Shown here piece after piece: positions 55,101 through 63,467 of a stretch of 64,000 nucleotides of DNA (the first letter of the stretch is position 1; every line of letters begins with the position of its first letter). This stretch comes from Brevibacterium ravenspurgense (GTDB lineage: Bacteria > Actinomycetota > Actinomycetes > Actinomycetales > Brevibacteriaceae). The notes under the pieces were generated by a model. The model did not search any database, had not been told where the DNA came from, and worked only from the letters and a program-made list of their open reading frames with translations. Location: NCBI RefSeq assembly GCF_001584615.1, contig NZ_LQQC01000002.1, forward strand, positions 62,001 to 126,000, written 5' to 3'. The translations under genes and the position numbers were made by a program.

Positions 55101-55642
55101 AGCAGATCAACGACATCGAAGAGACCCGCGAGGATCTGCGCGGCATGGTCAGCCAAATCGACGAACTCGTCAAAGAGGTCTTCGCCGAGGCCTTTGCCGA
55201 CACGGCACGTGAATTCACCGACATCTTCAGCCGACTGTTCCCCGGGGGTGAAGGGTCGCTGTCGCTGACAGACCCGGACGACATGCTCACGACCGGGGTC
55301 GAGGTGTTCGCCCGGCCAGCCGGAAAGCGAGTCCGCAGGCTGTCGCTGCTGTCGGGTGGGGAACGCTCGCTCGTCGCTGTTGCCATCCTCGTGGCGATCT
55401 TCAAAGCCCGGCCCAGCCCCTTCTACGTCATGGACGAAGTCGAAGCGGCACTCGACGACGCGAACCTCACGCGTCTTCTCGGTGTTTTCAAAGAGCTGCA
55501 GGAAAGCTCGCAGCTGATCGTCATCACCCACCAGAAGCGCACAATGGAGATCGCCGATGCCCTCTACGGCGTCACAATGGGCGGCGATGGAATCTCAAAG
55601 GTCGTCTCACAGCGGCTGGCCGACAGCCGGCGAGGCGAATAG
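52106..55642 (+). CDS. smc: Chromosome segregation protein SMC
   Basis: The 1178-residue condensin ATPase. The N-terminal Walker A GPNGSGKSNVVDALAW is at residues 31-38, with signature-neighbour DVIFAGTSKRQ. Two long Ala/Glu/Arg-rich coiled coils flank a hinge (about 500-640, LALEIDGVTGRVEDLLEI onward). The C-terminal ABC signature LSGGERSLVAVAILVAIF and Walker B PFYVMDEVEAALDD close the head. It acts as a homodimer with ScpAB, which are not in the window. ftsY follows downstream. Confidence 0.96.
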   Translation: MFLKTLSMRGFKSFASATRLELEPGITCVVGPNGSGKSNVVDALAWVMGEQGAKNLRGGKMEDVIFAGTSKRQALGRAEVSLTIDNTDGAIPIDYTEVTISRTLFRSGGSEYAVNGAPARLLDIQELLSDSGLGKEMHVIVGQGQLDQVLHADPFERRGIIEEAAGVLKHRRRKEKAVRKLNGLQTNLDRLQDLRAELARQLGPLGRQARAAQRAATVQAELRDANARLLADDIVQTEAALQNTGDAHTESQQRQHLEARIAQLEEEISEARTAAVKAEEEHDRLSQLLRRVGQAATRAKAAAGRARDRVEFLRTPAQKLSGDEPEALLERAEHFRGELSDAEDQQSKRAQSLEELAQTRSEISGKLEQAEAALKAARAEIAEKVRIRAGLESDVETANRALEGIAREKADAAPARDKLLADIEAARAEAQRAEAAAAELEGDQTGIDDTVKAAAEATAQAQKAFDEASARSAELTGQLRKTEARIEALQLSASHSASAEDLLALEIDGVTGRVEDLLEIEAGFETAAAAALGPFAQALFASSHAAGLALLDSTDDGADVDTVIGSTAQTSGPETLEVSGGRRAVDVVASTDPALHAALRSVLSRTVIVDDSDAALALLEDHPDLTCVTRAGTVIEAHRVRRSGRAEAARAEARNALAEAQAGIGDLTRAAADASSEVEKLREALRTARSDEQQAQEARRDAEAQGIRAQGSVTAAKERVQLLEAEIERLDSRSAQLEERRAQAEEQRDKAQAALAGLDSVDAEPDTEDRDRLAQEHSQLGEEVMEARIAARSADDRVRFLADRIDSLRRKARAQQAERERLQREEQARRLLADRTEAAGAIAVELAEHLAEREKSAEAEHARLQSSRAEANQRAEKLRESLEELRGELAKLAEAEHAAALKRERFVLKLEELSRRAEQEIGLAAQNLVEQFGPHLDVPDFSADVDSDADELPTRPFVRAEVEAAQKKAEREMKRIGKVNPLALEEFTALQERHDYLEKQINDIEETREDLRGMVSQIDELVKEVFAEAFADTAREFTDIFSRLFPGGEGSLSLTDPDDMLTTGVEVFARPAGKRVRRLSLLSGGERSLVAVAILVAIFKARPSPFYVMDEVEAALDDANLTRLLGVFKELQESSQLIVITHQKRTMEIADALYGVTMGGDGISKVVSQRLADSRRGE

Positions 55643-55761
55643 GTGGTTCTCGAATAGAACTATCAGCTTGGTCGCATTAAGCTGGTCTTCTGAGATCCGC
55701 CGAAATCACGCGCCGAGGAGCTTCTGCCCATGTTCTGCAACCGCCCAATCACGGGGTGCTG

Positions 55762-56151
55762 ATGGCTGGTCTGGGCAGCTTTGTCATTCTCCTCATCGGC
55801 CTGGCGATCATTCTGACGATCGGCATCATCATCGTGCTCGCTGTGGCTGTGCCGCGCCTGCGCGAAGAAGGCCGCATCAGGGCCAGCTCCTCGCAGCGCT
55901 TCCGCCTGCCTCACTCGTGGACCGGCTATGACGACTACGGCTTCTTCGGTGCAGACGAAGAAACCGCGCACCTTCCCACGCGCGAACAAGCCGCCGTCAC
56001 CGCGATGGCCGACCACCACTACGTGCTCATACCGCAGCCGCGCCGTCACGCGGCACCGAGCCTCTCAACGCTGCGGCCGCGCACCCGACACTGGAAGGTC
56101 CCGGAAACCGGTGCGGGGCTGAGGACCACCCTGAATATTCTGTTCCGCTAG
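55762..56151 (+). CDS. Small membrane protein of unknown function
   Basis: A 129-residue protein with one long N-terminal helix (LGSFVILLIGLAIILTIGIIIVLAVAVPRL) and a basic, cytosolic-looking tail. The tail contains RFRLPHSWTGYDDYGFFGADEETAHLPTREQAAVTAMADHHYVLIPQPRR. I do not recognise a family. Codon use is like its neighbours. GTG 55756 is an alternative start. It lies between smc and ftsY and may be lineage-specific. Confidence 0.55.
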   Translation: MAGLGSFVILLIGLAIILTIGIIIVLAVAVPRLREEGRIRASSSQRFRLPHSWTGYDDYGFFGADEETAHLPTREQAAVTAMADHHYVLIPQPRRHAAPSLSTLRPRTRHWKVPETGAGLRTTLNILFR

Positions 56152-56154
56152 ATT
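56149..56154 (+). promoter_or_regulatory. Leaderless -10 box of ftsY (TAGATT)
   Basis: TAGATT overlaps the stop codon of the preceding gene and is followed by 7 nt and ATG 56162. Confidence 0.5.
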
Positions 56155-56161
56155 GGGTGCC

Positions 56162-57286
56162 ATGGACACTCTTGTCACAGTCGGCATCATCCTGGCCATT
56201 GTTCTCATCGCCGTGGGCTTTGTGCTCTTCGGCCCTGCGCGTACTAAGCGCCGCACTCCGCCGGCACACGTGCCGGACCTTGTCGAGGACACCGAACCCA
56301 CTGAGGTCGAAGAGGAGCGGCGGTACGAAACCCCCACCGAACCGACCACCCGCCTGGCCCGGCTGCGCGCTCGACTGGCCAAGTCCAACAACGTCTTCGG
56401 CCGCGGTCTGCTGACTCTGCTTTCCCAGGACACTCTGGACGAACAGACGTGGGAAGACATCGAAGATTCGCTCATCATGGCCGACCTCGGCGTTGACACG
56501 ACCGCCGAACTGGTCGACTCGCTGCGCGAAAGGGTGCGAGTGCTCGGCACCCGCGACCCCGAACACCTCAAGCCCCTGCTGCGCGAAGAGCTCATCAAAG
56601 TCGTCGACCCGACCATGGACCGCACGCTCAACGTCGATCGCACGGAGGCCGCTCAGGCAGCCGGCGACCCCGCCGTCATGCTCGTGGTGGGCGTCAACGG
56701 TGCCGGCAAAACCACCACCGTGGGCAAAATCGCCCGCGTCCTTGTAGCCGAAGACCGCAAGGTCGTACTCGGAGCGGCGGACACCTTCCGTGCGGCAGCC
56801 GCAGAGCAGCTCACCACGTGGGGCGACCGCGTGGGTGTCGAGACCGTCCGCGGAGAAGAGGGCGTCGACCCCGCATCGGTTGCCTACGCAGCCGTCGAAC
56901 AGGGCAAGCGCGACGGCGTTGACGTTGTCGTCATCGACACCGCCGGCCGCCTGCAGAACAAGCGCGACCTCATGGACGAGCTCGGCAAGGTCAAGCGCGT
57001 GGCAACCCGCCCGCTGGGCGAGGGGCACGAGGCTGACGAAGTTCTGCTCGTCCTGGATGCCACCACCGGTCAGAACGGCATGCAGCAGGCGAAGGTGTTC
57101 GCCGAATCCGTCGACATCACCGGCATTGTGCTCACCAAGCTTGACGGCACCGCAAAGGGCGGCATCGTCGTCGCCGTTCAGCGCGCTTTGGGAGTGCCGG
57201 TCAAACTCATCGGCCTGGGCGAAGGCGCTGACGACCTCGCGCCGTTCACCGCCGAGGGCTTCGTCGACGCGCTGCTCGAATCCTGA
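56162..57286 (+). CDS. ftsY: Signal recognition particle receptor FtsY
   Basis: The 374-residue SRP receptor docks ribosome-nascent chains at the membrane. An N-terminal membrane helix (TLVTVGIILAIVLIAVGFVLFGPA) and a charged linker lead to the NG domain: VGVNGAGKTTTVGKIARVL (G1), ADTFRAAAAEQL, VVIDTAGRLQNKRDLMDEL, and TKLDGTAKGGIVVAV. The membrane anchor is the actinobacterial form. ATG 56162 is preferred over the in-frame TTG at 56153 because it fits the leaderless pattern. Confidence 0.95.
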   Translation: MDTLVTVGIILAIVLIAVGFVLFGPARTKRRTPPAHVPDLVEDTEPTEVEEERRYETPTEPTTRLARLRARLAKSNNVFGRGLLTLLSQDTLDEQTWEDIEDSLIMADLGVDTTAELVDSLRERVRVLGTRDPEHLKPLLREELIKVVDPTMDRTLNVDRTEAAQAAGDPAVMLVVGVNGAGKTTTVGKIARVLVAEDRKVVLGAADTFRAAAAEQLTTWGDRVGVETVRGEEGVDPASVAYAAVEQGKRDGVDVVVIDTAGRLQNKRDLMDELGKVKRVATRPLGEGHEADEVLLVLDATTGQNGMQQAKVFAESVDITGIVLTKLDGTAKGGIVVAVQRALGVPVKLIGLGEGADDLAPFTAEGFVDALLES

Positions 57287-57426
57287 CCGGGACCGGCACA
57301 GCCGCTTGAGCCCACCGGTGCCGTGGGACAGCGGATCCGGACGGCAACAGCTGAGAAACCGGGCCCGGCGCATCGTCTATCCTTGTCTGTTGAGTTTCAG
57401 TCCACATAAGAAGGCAGTCAGAACCC

Positions 57427-59016
57427 GTGTTCAACTCTCTTTCCGATCGCCTGACAGCAACCTTCCGCAATCTGCGCGGCAAAGGCCGCCTGTCGGAAGC
57501 AGATGTCGATGCGACAATCCGCGAAATCCGCCGTGCGCTTCTCGACGCTGACGTCGCGCTTCCGGTGGTGCGCTCCTTCACGGGGCGCGTGCGCGAACGC
57601 GCGCTGTCGGAAGAGGTTTCGCAGGCGCTCAACCCCGGCCAGCAGGTCGTCAAGATCGTCGGTGACGAACTCAAGGGAATCCTCGGCGGGCAGACCCGCC
57701 GCCTCGAATTCGCCAAGAAACCGCCGACGGTCATCATGCTCGCCGGTCTGCAGGGTGCCGGTAAGACCACCCTGGCCGGAAAACTCGCTCACTGGCTGCG
57801 CGGCGAGGGCCACCGCCCCATGCTCGTGGCCTGTGACCTTCAGAGGCCGAACGCAGTCAACCAGCTCCAGGTGATGGGTGAACGCGCCAGCGTTCCCGTC
57901 TACGCTCCGGAGCCGGGCAACGGCGTGGGCGACCCCGTGGCTGTTGCCAAGGACTCGATCGAAGAAGCCCGCCAGAAGCTGCACGACGTGGTCATCGTCG
58001 ACACCGCGGGCCGCCTGGGCATCGACCAGGAGCTCATGCAGCAGGCCGCCGACATCCGCGCGGCCGTCAACCCCGACGAAGTCCTGTTCGTCATCGACGC
58101 CATGATCGGTCAGGACGCTGTGCAGACCGCCGAGGCCTTCCTTGAGGGCGTCGACTTCACGGGTGTCGTCCTGTCGAAGCTCGACGGTGATTCACGAGGC
58201 GGTGCCGCCCTGTCGGTCGCCGAAGTCACCGGAAAGCCCATCATGTTCGCCTCGACCGGCGAAGGGCTGAAGGACTTCGAACAGTTCCACCCGGACCGCA
58301 TGGCCGACCGGATCCTCGACATGGGCGACATCATGACGCTCATCGAGCAGGCCGAGCGCACCTTCGACAAGAAGGAAGCCGAAAAGCTCGCCAAGAAGGT
58401 CGAATCCGGTGACGGCTTTGACCTCGAGGACTTCCTCAAGCAGATCGGCGCCATCCGCAAGATGGGCTCGATGAAGAAGATGCTCGGCATGATCCCGGGC
58501 ATGGCCCAGCACCGCCAGCTGATCGAGCAGTTCGACGAACGTGAATTCGACCGCATCGAGGCGATCATCCGCTCGATGACACCGGCTGAGCGCGCCAACC
58601 CCAAGATTCTCAACGGATCCCGCAGGGCCCGTATTGCCCGCGGTGCCGGTGTTGAGGTCAGCCGCGTCAATCAGCTCATGGAGCAGTTCGCCGCAATGCA
58701 GAAGATGATGAAGCAGATGGGCGGCGGCCGCGGTATGCCGCAGATGCCGGGTATGCCCGCCATGCCGGGAATGCCGGGCATGGGTGCCGGGGGAGGCCGC
58801 AAGCAGCGCCGCAAGCCCGGCGGCAAGAAGCGCAGTGGTGCCGGCAAATCCGGCAACCCGGCAAAGCGCGCCCAACAGGAACGCGAAGCGCAGCTGCGCC
58901 GGGAAGGCAAGGCGCCCAGCCAGCAGGGCGCATCCTTCGGCGGCATCGACCTGGGGGATGACGAAGAGTTCGACCTGTCGAAGCTTCCCAAGGGCTTCGG
59001 CGGCTTCTCGAAGTAA
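57427..59016 (+). CDS. ffh: Signal recognition particle protein Ffh
   Basis: The 529-residue GTPase binds signal sequences and 4.5S RNA. The N domain (residues 1-90) is followed by G1 GLQGAGKT (107-114), ACDLQRPNAVNQL, VDTAGRLGIDQELM and SKLDGDSRGGAALSV. The Met-rich M domain ends with QFAAMQKMMKQMGGGRGMPQMPGMPAMPGMPGM and a basic tail rich in Gly, Lys and Arg. GAAGG lies upstream of GTG 57427. The 140-bp gap before it has a TATCCT box (57378) and nothing else recognisable. Confidence 0.96.
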   Translation: MFNSLSDRLTATFRNLRGKGRLSEADVDATIREIRRALLDADVALPVVRSFTGRVRERALSEEVSQALNPGQQVVKIVGDELKGILGGQTRRLEFAKKPPTVIMLAGLQGAGKTTLAGKLAHWLRGEGHRPMLVACDLQRPNAVNQLQVMGERASVPVYAPEPGNGVGDPVAVAKDSIEEARQKLHDVVIVDTAGRLGIDQELMQQAADIRAAVNPDEVLFVIDAMIGQDAVQTAEAFLEGVDFTGVVLSKLDGDSRGGAALSVAEVTGKPIMFASTGEGLKDFEQFHPDRMADRILDMGDIMTLIEQAERTFDKKEAEKLAKKVESGDGFDLEDFLKQIGAIRKMGSMKKMLGMIPGMAQHRQLIEQFDEREFDRIEAIIRSMTPAERANPKILNGSRRARIARGAGVEVSRVNQLMEQFAAMQKMMKQMGGGRGMPQMPGMPAMPGMPGMGAGGGRKQRRKPGGKKRSGAGKSGNPAKRAQQEREAQLRREGKAPSQQGASFGGIDLGDDEEFDLSKLPKGFGGFSK

Positions 59017-59209
59017 CCGGCGCTGGAGAGCCCGGCCAGCCCCCGGTGGAAAGCCAGCGTCTTTTCTGGCACAATAATCTGCTGTACTTGTCTGCCCGCT
59101 GATCCCTCTCAGCCAGCGGACAGGCTGGAACACGAAGACACGAACCGCTGACATCCCCACGTCATGCGCTCGGATCTTCACCCTGATTGCAAAAGGAGAC
59201 ACCACAGAA

Positions 59210-59659
59210 GTGGCAGTCAAAATTCGTCTGAACCGCATCGGCAAGGTCCACGTACCGCACTACCGCGTCGTCGTGGCTGACTCGAAGACCCGCCAGAACG
59301 GCCGTCCGATCGAAGAGATCGGTCTGTACCAGCCCACCTACAACCCGTCGGTCATCAAGATCGACTCGGAGCGCGCACAGTACTGGCTCTCCGTGGGTGC
59401 TCAGCCCACCGACCAGGTCAAGGCTCTGCTCAAGCTCACGGGTGACTGGGCTAAGTTCACCGGCGAAGGTGACACCACCAACCGCGTCGAGGGCCAGGCT
59501 GAAAAGCAGGAATTCGAAGCTCCCGAAGCCAAGTCGGTCATCAAGCCGAAGGAAGAAAAGGCTGAGGAAGCTCCGGCTGAAGAAGCCGCCGAAGCTCCTG
59601 CTGAAGAAGCACCCGCTGCTGAAGAAGCACCCGCTGCTGAAGAAGCAGAAGAGGCCTGA
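59210..59659 (+). CDS. rpsP: 30S ribosomal protein S16 with acidic C-terminal extension
   Basis: Residues 1-80 are canonical S16 ([40 protein letters not shown]). Residues about 95-149 are an extra Glu/Ala/Pro tail ([21 protein letters not shown]). The tail is coded by short tandem repeats of GCTGAAGAAGCACCC. Such tails occur in other actinobacteria. AAGGAG lies 11 nt before GTG 59210. The 194-bp gap before it holds TAATCT (59075-59080) and the inverted repeat CCGCTG/CAGCGG near 59095-59120. Confidence 0.94.
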   Translation: MAVKIRLNRIGKVHVPHYRVVVADSKTRQNGRPIEEIGLYQPTYNPSVIKIDSERAQYWLSVGAQPTDQVKALLKLTGDWAKFTGEGDTTNRVEGQAEKQEFEAPEAKSVIKPKEEKAEEAPAEEAAEAPAEEAPAAEEAPAAEEAEEA

Positions 59660-59661
59660 TC

Positions 59662-59889
59662 ATGCTTGCGCAGGCGCTTGAACACCTCGTACAGGGAATC
59701 GTCGACAATCCTGACGACGTTTCCGTGAGGGAGCGCAGCAGCGGTCGCGGTACGACCCTCGAAGTGCGCGTCCACCCTGACGACCTCGGTCGTGTCATCG
59801 GACGTGCCGGACGCACCGCCAAGTCGCTGCGCAAAGTCGTGAACGCCATTTCCGGCGAACGCGTGCGCGTCGATCTTGTCGAAGCCTGA
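59662..59889 (+). CDS. KH-domain RNA-binding protein (KhpA type)
   Basis: A 75-residue single KH domain: ALEHLVQGIVDNPDDVSVRER, then the GxxG loop as VIGRAGRTAKSLRKVVNAIS. It binds RNA, probably with a KhpB partner elsewhere. The gene starts 2 bp after rpsP, the usual position in rpsP-KH-rimM-trmD-rplS operons. Confidence 0.92.
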   Translation: MLAQALEHLVQGIVDNPDDVSVRERSSGRGTTLEVRVHPDDLGRVIGRAGRTAKSLRKVVNAISGERVRVDLVEA

Positions 59890-59910
59890 TCACACTCGCA
59901 GTCTTCAAAC

Positions 59911-59955
59911 AGCGCCCCGTGGAGGATTTCCTCCCGGGGCGCTGTTGTGTTTGAT
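59911..59955 (+). terminator. Terminator after the KH gene
   Basis: AGCGCCCCG (59911-59919) pairs with CGGGGCGCT (59935-59943), with a bulged T and the inner stem GGAGGA/TCCTCC. TGTTGTGTTTG follows. It separates rpsP-KH from rimM. Confidence 0.75.
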
Positions 59956-59966
59956 ATCGCAGTTTT

Positions 59967-60082
59967 GGCACACCCGTTAGCGACGGATCTGCGCTTTAGC
60001 CGCAAGGGCCCACCCGTTAGCAAGAAAAACTCCCGTTAGCCGCCACTGTTTTCGGGTGTTTTTGTTGCTAAACGGTGTGCGG
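59967..60082 (-). repeat. Intergenic repeat locus C: degenerate CGGCTAA units without an intact 66-bp element
   Basis: On the minus strand CGGCTAACGGGAG followed by TTTTTC (near 60041-60024) repeats the right arm and T-tract of loci A and B. Three more units with GCTAACGGGTG or CGGCTAAAGCG follow toward 59967. The left arm is missing; only TTTAGCAACAAAAAC remains near 60060-60075. It occupies the gap 59956-60226 upstream of rimM. Confidence 0.7.
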
Positions 60083-60226
60083 GTGCAGGAAGGGGCCGAG
60101 GTGGAGGTCCGGTTTTCGTCGGCCGCCGGGGTGCAGGGCGCGGCTGGGCCGCAGCACCTCGGGCGCACCTACCGGATGCCGCCCGCCGTTACACTGGAGG
60201 GGTCCGTCAAGCTGTGAAAGGCCCCT

Positions 60227-60733
60227 GTGAGTCAAGTTGTCGCCCGGTTGGGCAAGCCACACGGAATCCGCGGTGAGTTCACCGTCGAAGTCCGCACCGA
60301 TGATCCCGATGAGCGCTTCCTCGTCGGCAGTGAATTCTCCACTCAGCCGGACATCGGCACTCTCACTTTGACCCGGGCCAGGTGGCATCGCGACCGCCTG
60401 CTGCTGACCTTCGCCGAAATCAGCGACCGCACGCGGGCGGAAGAGGTCCGCAACACCCTCATCAGCGTCGAAGCGGACGACAGTGACGACGACAGCGCCT
60501 GGTACGTTGCCGACCTCATCGGCCTCGACGTGATCGAAAACGACACCGTGATCGGCAAAGTCGCCGACGTCATCAACAACCCCGCGCAGGATCTCCTCGA
60601 AATCACCCTGCACAGCGGGGCTGAGGCTCTTATCCCGTTCGTTGAGGAAATCGTTCCACACGTCGACATCGACGCCGGCACCGTGACGATCACCCCGCCG
60701 GCGGGACTGCTGCCGCAGGACGGCGAATCGTGA
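60227..60733 (+). CDS. rimM: Ribosome maturation factor RimM
   Basis: A 168-residue 30S assembly factor that binds S19. The N-terminal beta-barrel starts [27 protein letters not shown]. The C-terminal PRC-barrel has [35 protein letters not shown] and [23 protein letters not shown] 60227 is used. TACACT (60190-60195) may be its -10. trmD overlaps the stop by 4 bp. Confidence 0.94.
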   Translation: MSQVVARLGKPHGIRGEFTVEVRTDDPDERFLVGSEFSTQPDIGTLTLTRARWHRDRLLLTFAEISDRTRAEEVRNTLISVEADDSDDDSAWYVADLIGLDVIENDTVIGKVADVINNPAQDLLEITLHSGAEALIPFVEEIVPHVDIDAGTVTITPPAGLLPQDGES

Positions 60734-61494
60734 GACTCGACGTTCTCACAATCTTCCCGGACTACTTAAGCCCGCTCGACCTTTCCCTCATCGGCAAAGC
60801 CCGCAGGGACGGCCACCTGGACTTGCGGGTGAGCAACCCGCGCGACTACACCACTGACCGCCACCACACCGTTGATGACACTCCCTACGGCGGCGGTGCT
60901 GGCATGGTGATGAAAGCCGAGCCGTGGGCACAGGCCCTGGAAAGCACACTCGAGGGCTCCTCGGGAATAGGGGAGCGGCCCGTGCTGATCGTGCCCAGCC
61001 CCGCGGGCATTCCCTTCACCCAGAAGATCGCCCGTGACCTCGCCGCGCGCGAACACCTCGTGTTTGCCTGCGGACGCTACGAGGGCATCGACCAGAGGGT
61101 CGTCGAATGGGCCGCAGACGATGGCCGCTTCGATGTTGAGCTCATCAGCATCGGCGACTACGTGCTCAACGGCGGCGAAGTCGCGGCACTCGTCATGATC
61201 GAGGCGATTGCCCGGCTGATCCCGGGCATCATCGGCAACCCGGAATCACTGGACGAGGAAAGCCACGAAGACGGGCTGCTCGAATATCCCGCCTACACAA
61301 AGCCCGCCGAATGGCGCGGTCGCGGCATCCCCGAGGTTCTGCTGTCGGGCAACCACGCGGCAATTGCCCGTTGGCGCTACGAACAGCGGCTGCGCAGGAC
61401 AAGCGAGGTGCGTCCCGACATGCTCGAAAAGCTGTGGGACAGCCTCAGCAAGAAGGACCGCGACTACCTCGACTCGCTTCGCGGCCGGCACTGA
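60730..61494 (+). CDS. trmD: tRNA (guanine37-N1)-methyltransferase
   Basis: A 254-residue SPOUT methyltransferase acting on G37 next to the anticodon. [36 protein letters not shown] and [13 protein letters not shown] are seen, with the trefoil-knot SAM site [21 protein letters not shown]. The C-terminal part [21 protein letters not shown] is complete. GTGA overlap couples it to rimM. Confidence 0.95.
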   Translation: MRLDVLTIFPDYLSPLDLSLIGKARRDGHLDLRVSNPRDYTTDRHHTVDDTPYGGGAGMVMKAEPWAQALESTLEGSSGIGERPVLIVPSPAGIPFTQKIARDLAAREHLVFACGRYEGIDQRVVEWAADDGRFDVELISIGDYVLNGGEVAALVMIEAIARLIPGIIGNPESLDEESHEDGLLEYPAYTKPAEWRGRGIPEVLLSGNHAAIARWRYEQRLRRTSEVRPDMLEKLWDSLSKKDRDYLDSLRGRH

Positions 61495-61787
61495 CCAGGT
61501 GCCGTGCCGCACTGCGCGGGCACTTTGGCGGCACTGAGCCGGCGCTCTCGGGCGTACGAGGTGCCGGCCCGGCACGGTGCGGATCTGCGGTTCTGATCTC
61601 GACTTGGCGAGGCGTGCGCCTGTGCACTAAACTGGGTCTCTGCGTTTGCTGACTTCAGCCTGCCTCGGAGGGCTCGCAAGTCCACAAGGGAAGCCGCAAG
61701 GCCATCCGGCAGACCATCCGCCCATCCGCTTTCTGCGGATACTGACACGCGCATGTACGATCCGGGGCGCGCATGCAGGAGAAACCA

Positions 61788-62129
61788 ATGCAGAAACTTG
61801 ATTTTCTCGACAAGGCTTCGCTGAAGACCGACATTCCCAACTTCAAGGCCGGTGACACCGTTGACGTGCACGTGCGCGTCATCGAAGGCTCGCGTTCGCG
61901 TGTCCAGGTGTTCCGCGGTGTTGTTCTGCGCCGTCAGGGCCAGGGTGTTGGCGAAACCTTCACCGTCCGCAAGATCAGCTTCGGCATCGGCGTCGAGCGT
62001 ACTTTCCCGGTTCACGCACCCACGATCGACAAGATCGACGTGCTGACCCGCGGTGACGTTCGCCGCGCCAAGCTGTACTACCTGCGCGACCGTCACGGCA
62101 AGGCCGCTCGCATCCGCGAGAAGCGCTGA
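61788..62129 (+). CDS. rplS: 50S ribosomal protein L19
   Basis: The 113-residue L19: [60 protein letters not shown] and [17 protein letters not shown] 61788 ([13 protein letters not shown]) is chosen over ATG 61773 because AGGAG ends 6 nt before it. The 290-bp gap after trmD (61495-61787) shows GAGGTGCCGG-type short repeats near 61500 and 61558 and GC-rich hairpins, so rplS may have its own promoter and leader; I see no gene there. Confidence 0.95.
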   Translation: MQKLDFLDKASLKTDIPNFKAGDTVDVHVRVIEGSRSRVQVFRGVVLRRQGQGVGETFTVRKISFGIGVERTFPVHAPTIDKIDVLTRGDVRRAKLYYLRDRHGKAARIREKR

Positions 62130-62142
62130 GCATGACGAACTG

Positions 62143-62172
62143 AGGGCGCGAACCGATCGGTTCGCGCCCTTC
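62143..62172. terminator. Terminator after rplS, a 28-bp perfect palindrome
   Basis: AGGGCGCGAACC (62143-62154) pairs with its exact inverse (62159-62170) around GATC, followed by TCGTCAT. Confidence 0.8.
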
Positions 62173-62186
62173 GTCATATCCGGAAC

Positions 62187-62786
62187 ATGCACACATCACG
62201 CACTCGCCGCATCCTGCCGGTCATCGCATGGCTGGCCATCGTGGGCCTCCTGCTGGCCGGCATCCTGCGCGGCTTCGTCGTGCAGAGATTCTCCATCCCG
62301 TCTGAATCCATGGAGCCCACCCTGCAGCCGGGGCAGAAGATCACCGTCTGGCGCGTCCCGGCGCTGAAGGGAGACATTGAACGCGGCGACGTCGTCGTCT
62401 TCGACGGCCGCGGCAGCATGATCCCCGGCACAGGTCCCGGCGGGGTGCAGAACATCGCATCGTGGTTCGGGATCGGACCGAAGAACGTCTTCTACGTCAA
62501 ACGCGTCATCGGCATCGGCGGCGACGAAATCGTCTGCTGCGAGGACAACCAGCTGACCGTCAACGGTGAGCCATTGCAAGAGCCGTACCTGAAAGACCAG
62601 GAGGGCTCCGCCTCGGAAATGGAATTCCACGTGCGCGTGCCCGAAGGGCGCGTGTGGCTCATGGGCGACAACAGGCACAATTCGACTGACTCGCGGAACC
62701 TTCTGGGCCAACCCGGCGGGGGAATGGTCCCGCTCAAGCGGATCATTGGAACAGTCCGAGAATCTGACCAGCAGGCGCCGCGATAG
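62187..62786 (+). CDS. lepB: Signal peptidase I (first of two)
   Basis: A 199-residue membrane protease that removes Sec signal peptides. One N-terminal helix (ILPVIAWLAIVGLLLAGILRGFVV) is followed by the catalytic Ser in FSIPSESMEPTLQPGQ, the Lys in FYVKRVIGIGGDEI and VWLMGDNRHNSTDSR. The start lies 17 bp after the rplS terminator. A second copy follows 9 bp later. Confidence 0.93.
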   Translation: MHTSRTRRILPVIAWLAIVGLLLAGILRGFVVQRFSIPSESMEPTLQPGQKITVWRVPALKGDIERGDVVVFDGRGSMIPGTGPGGVQNIASWFGIGPKNVFYVKRVIGIGGDEIVCCEDNQLTVNGEPLQEPYLKDQEGSASEMEFHVRVPEGRVWLMGDNRHNSTDSRNLLGQPGGGMVPLKRIIGTVRESDQQAPR

Positions 62787-62795
62787 GATGGCCCG

Positions 62796-63467
62796 GTGAC
62801 TGAACGGAAGAAGGACGGCAGCAAGGCCTTGCGGGGGCTGCGTGAAATCGCGATCATCGTGGTGATCGCTCTCGTCGTTTCCTTCGCTATCAAAACCTTC
62901 GTCGTCCGCTCGTTCTACATCCCGTCGTCATCGATGGAGAACACACTGCAGATCGACGACCGCATCATGGTCAACCAGCTGCCGTGGAACGAACCGCAGC
63001 GCGGACAGATCATCGTCTTCGATGACCCGGGCGGTTGGCTGCCCCCAGACACATCGGGCAGCTACAAGCCGAACCCGGTGCTTGAGTTCCTGGGTCTCGT
63101 ACCGGCCAACGCCGGCCAGCAGCTGATCAAACGCGTCATCGGCGTCGGCGGCGACACAGTCGAATGCTGCGACGAAAAGGGCCGCCTCAAGGTCAACGGC
63201 CAGCCGATTGACGAAACCTACATCAAGCGCGGAACCGACCCTTCGGCCATCAAATTCAAAGTGGAAGTCCCCGAGGGCAGCTACTGGGTGATGGGCGACA
63301 ACCGCGCAAACTCACTCGATTCGCGCTACAACACCGAATCTGCCGGCGGACCGTTCGTATCGAAGGACAACGTGGTCGGCACGGTGTTCGTCATCAACTG
63401 GCCACTGGACCGCTTCTCACGCGTCAAAGCCGCCACCGAAGTCTTCGCCGACGTTCCCAACCCGTGA
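62796..63467 (+). CDS. lepB: Signal peptidase I (second of two)
   Basis: A 223-residue paralogue of the preceding gene. The helix EIAIIVVIALVVSFAIKTFVV is followed by Ser in FYIPSSSMENTLQIDDRIMV, Lys in QLIKRVIGVGGDTVECC and YWVMGDNRANSLDSRYN. The substrate-binding insert is longer (FDDPGGWLPPDTSGSYKPNPVLEFLGLVPAN). Tandem type I peptidases may divide substrates. rnhB overlaps its stop (GTGA). Confidence 0.93.
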   Translation: MTERKKDGSKALRGLREIAIIVVIALVVSFAIKTFVVRSFYIPSSSMENTLQIDDRIMVNQLPWNEPQRGQIIVFDDPGGWLPPDTSGSYKPNPVLEFLGLVPANAGQQLIKRVIGVGGDTVECCDEKGRLKVNGQPIDETYIKRGTDPSAIKFKVEVPEGSYWVMGDNRANSLDSRYNTESAGGPFVSKDNVVGTVFVINWPLDRFSRVKAATEVFADVPNP

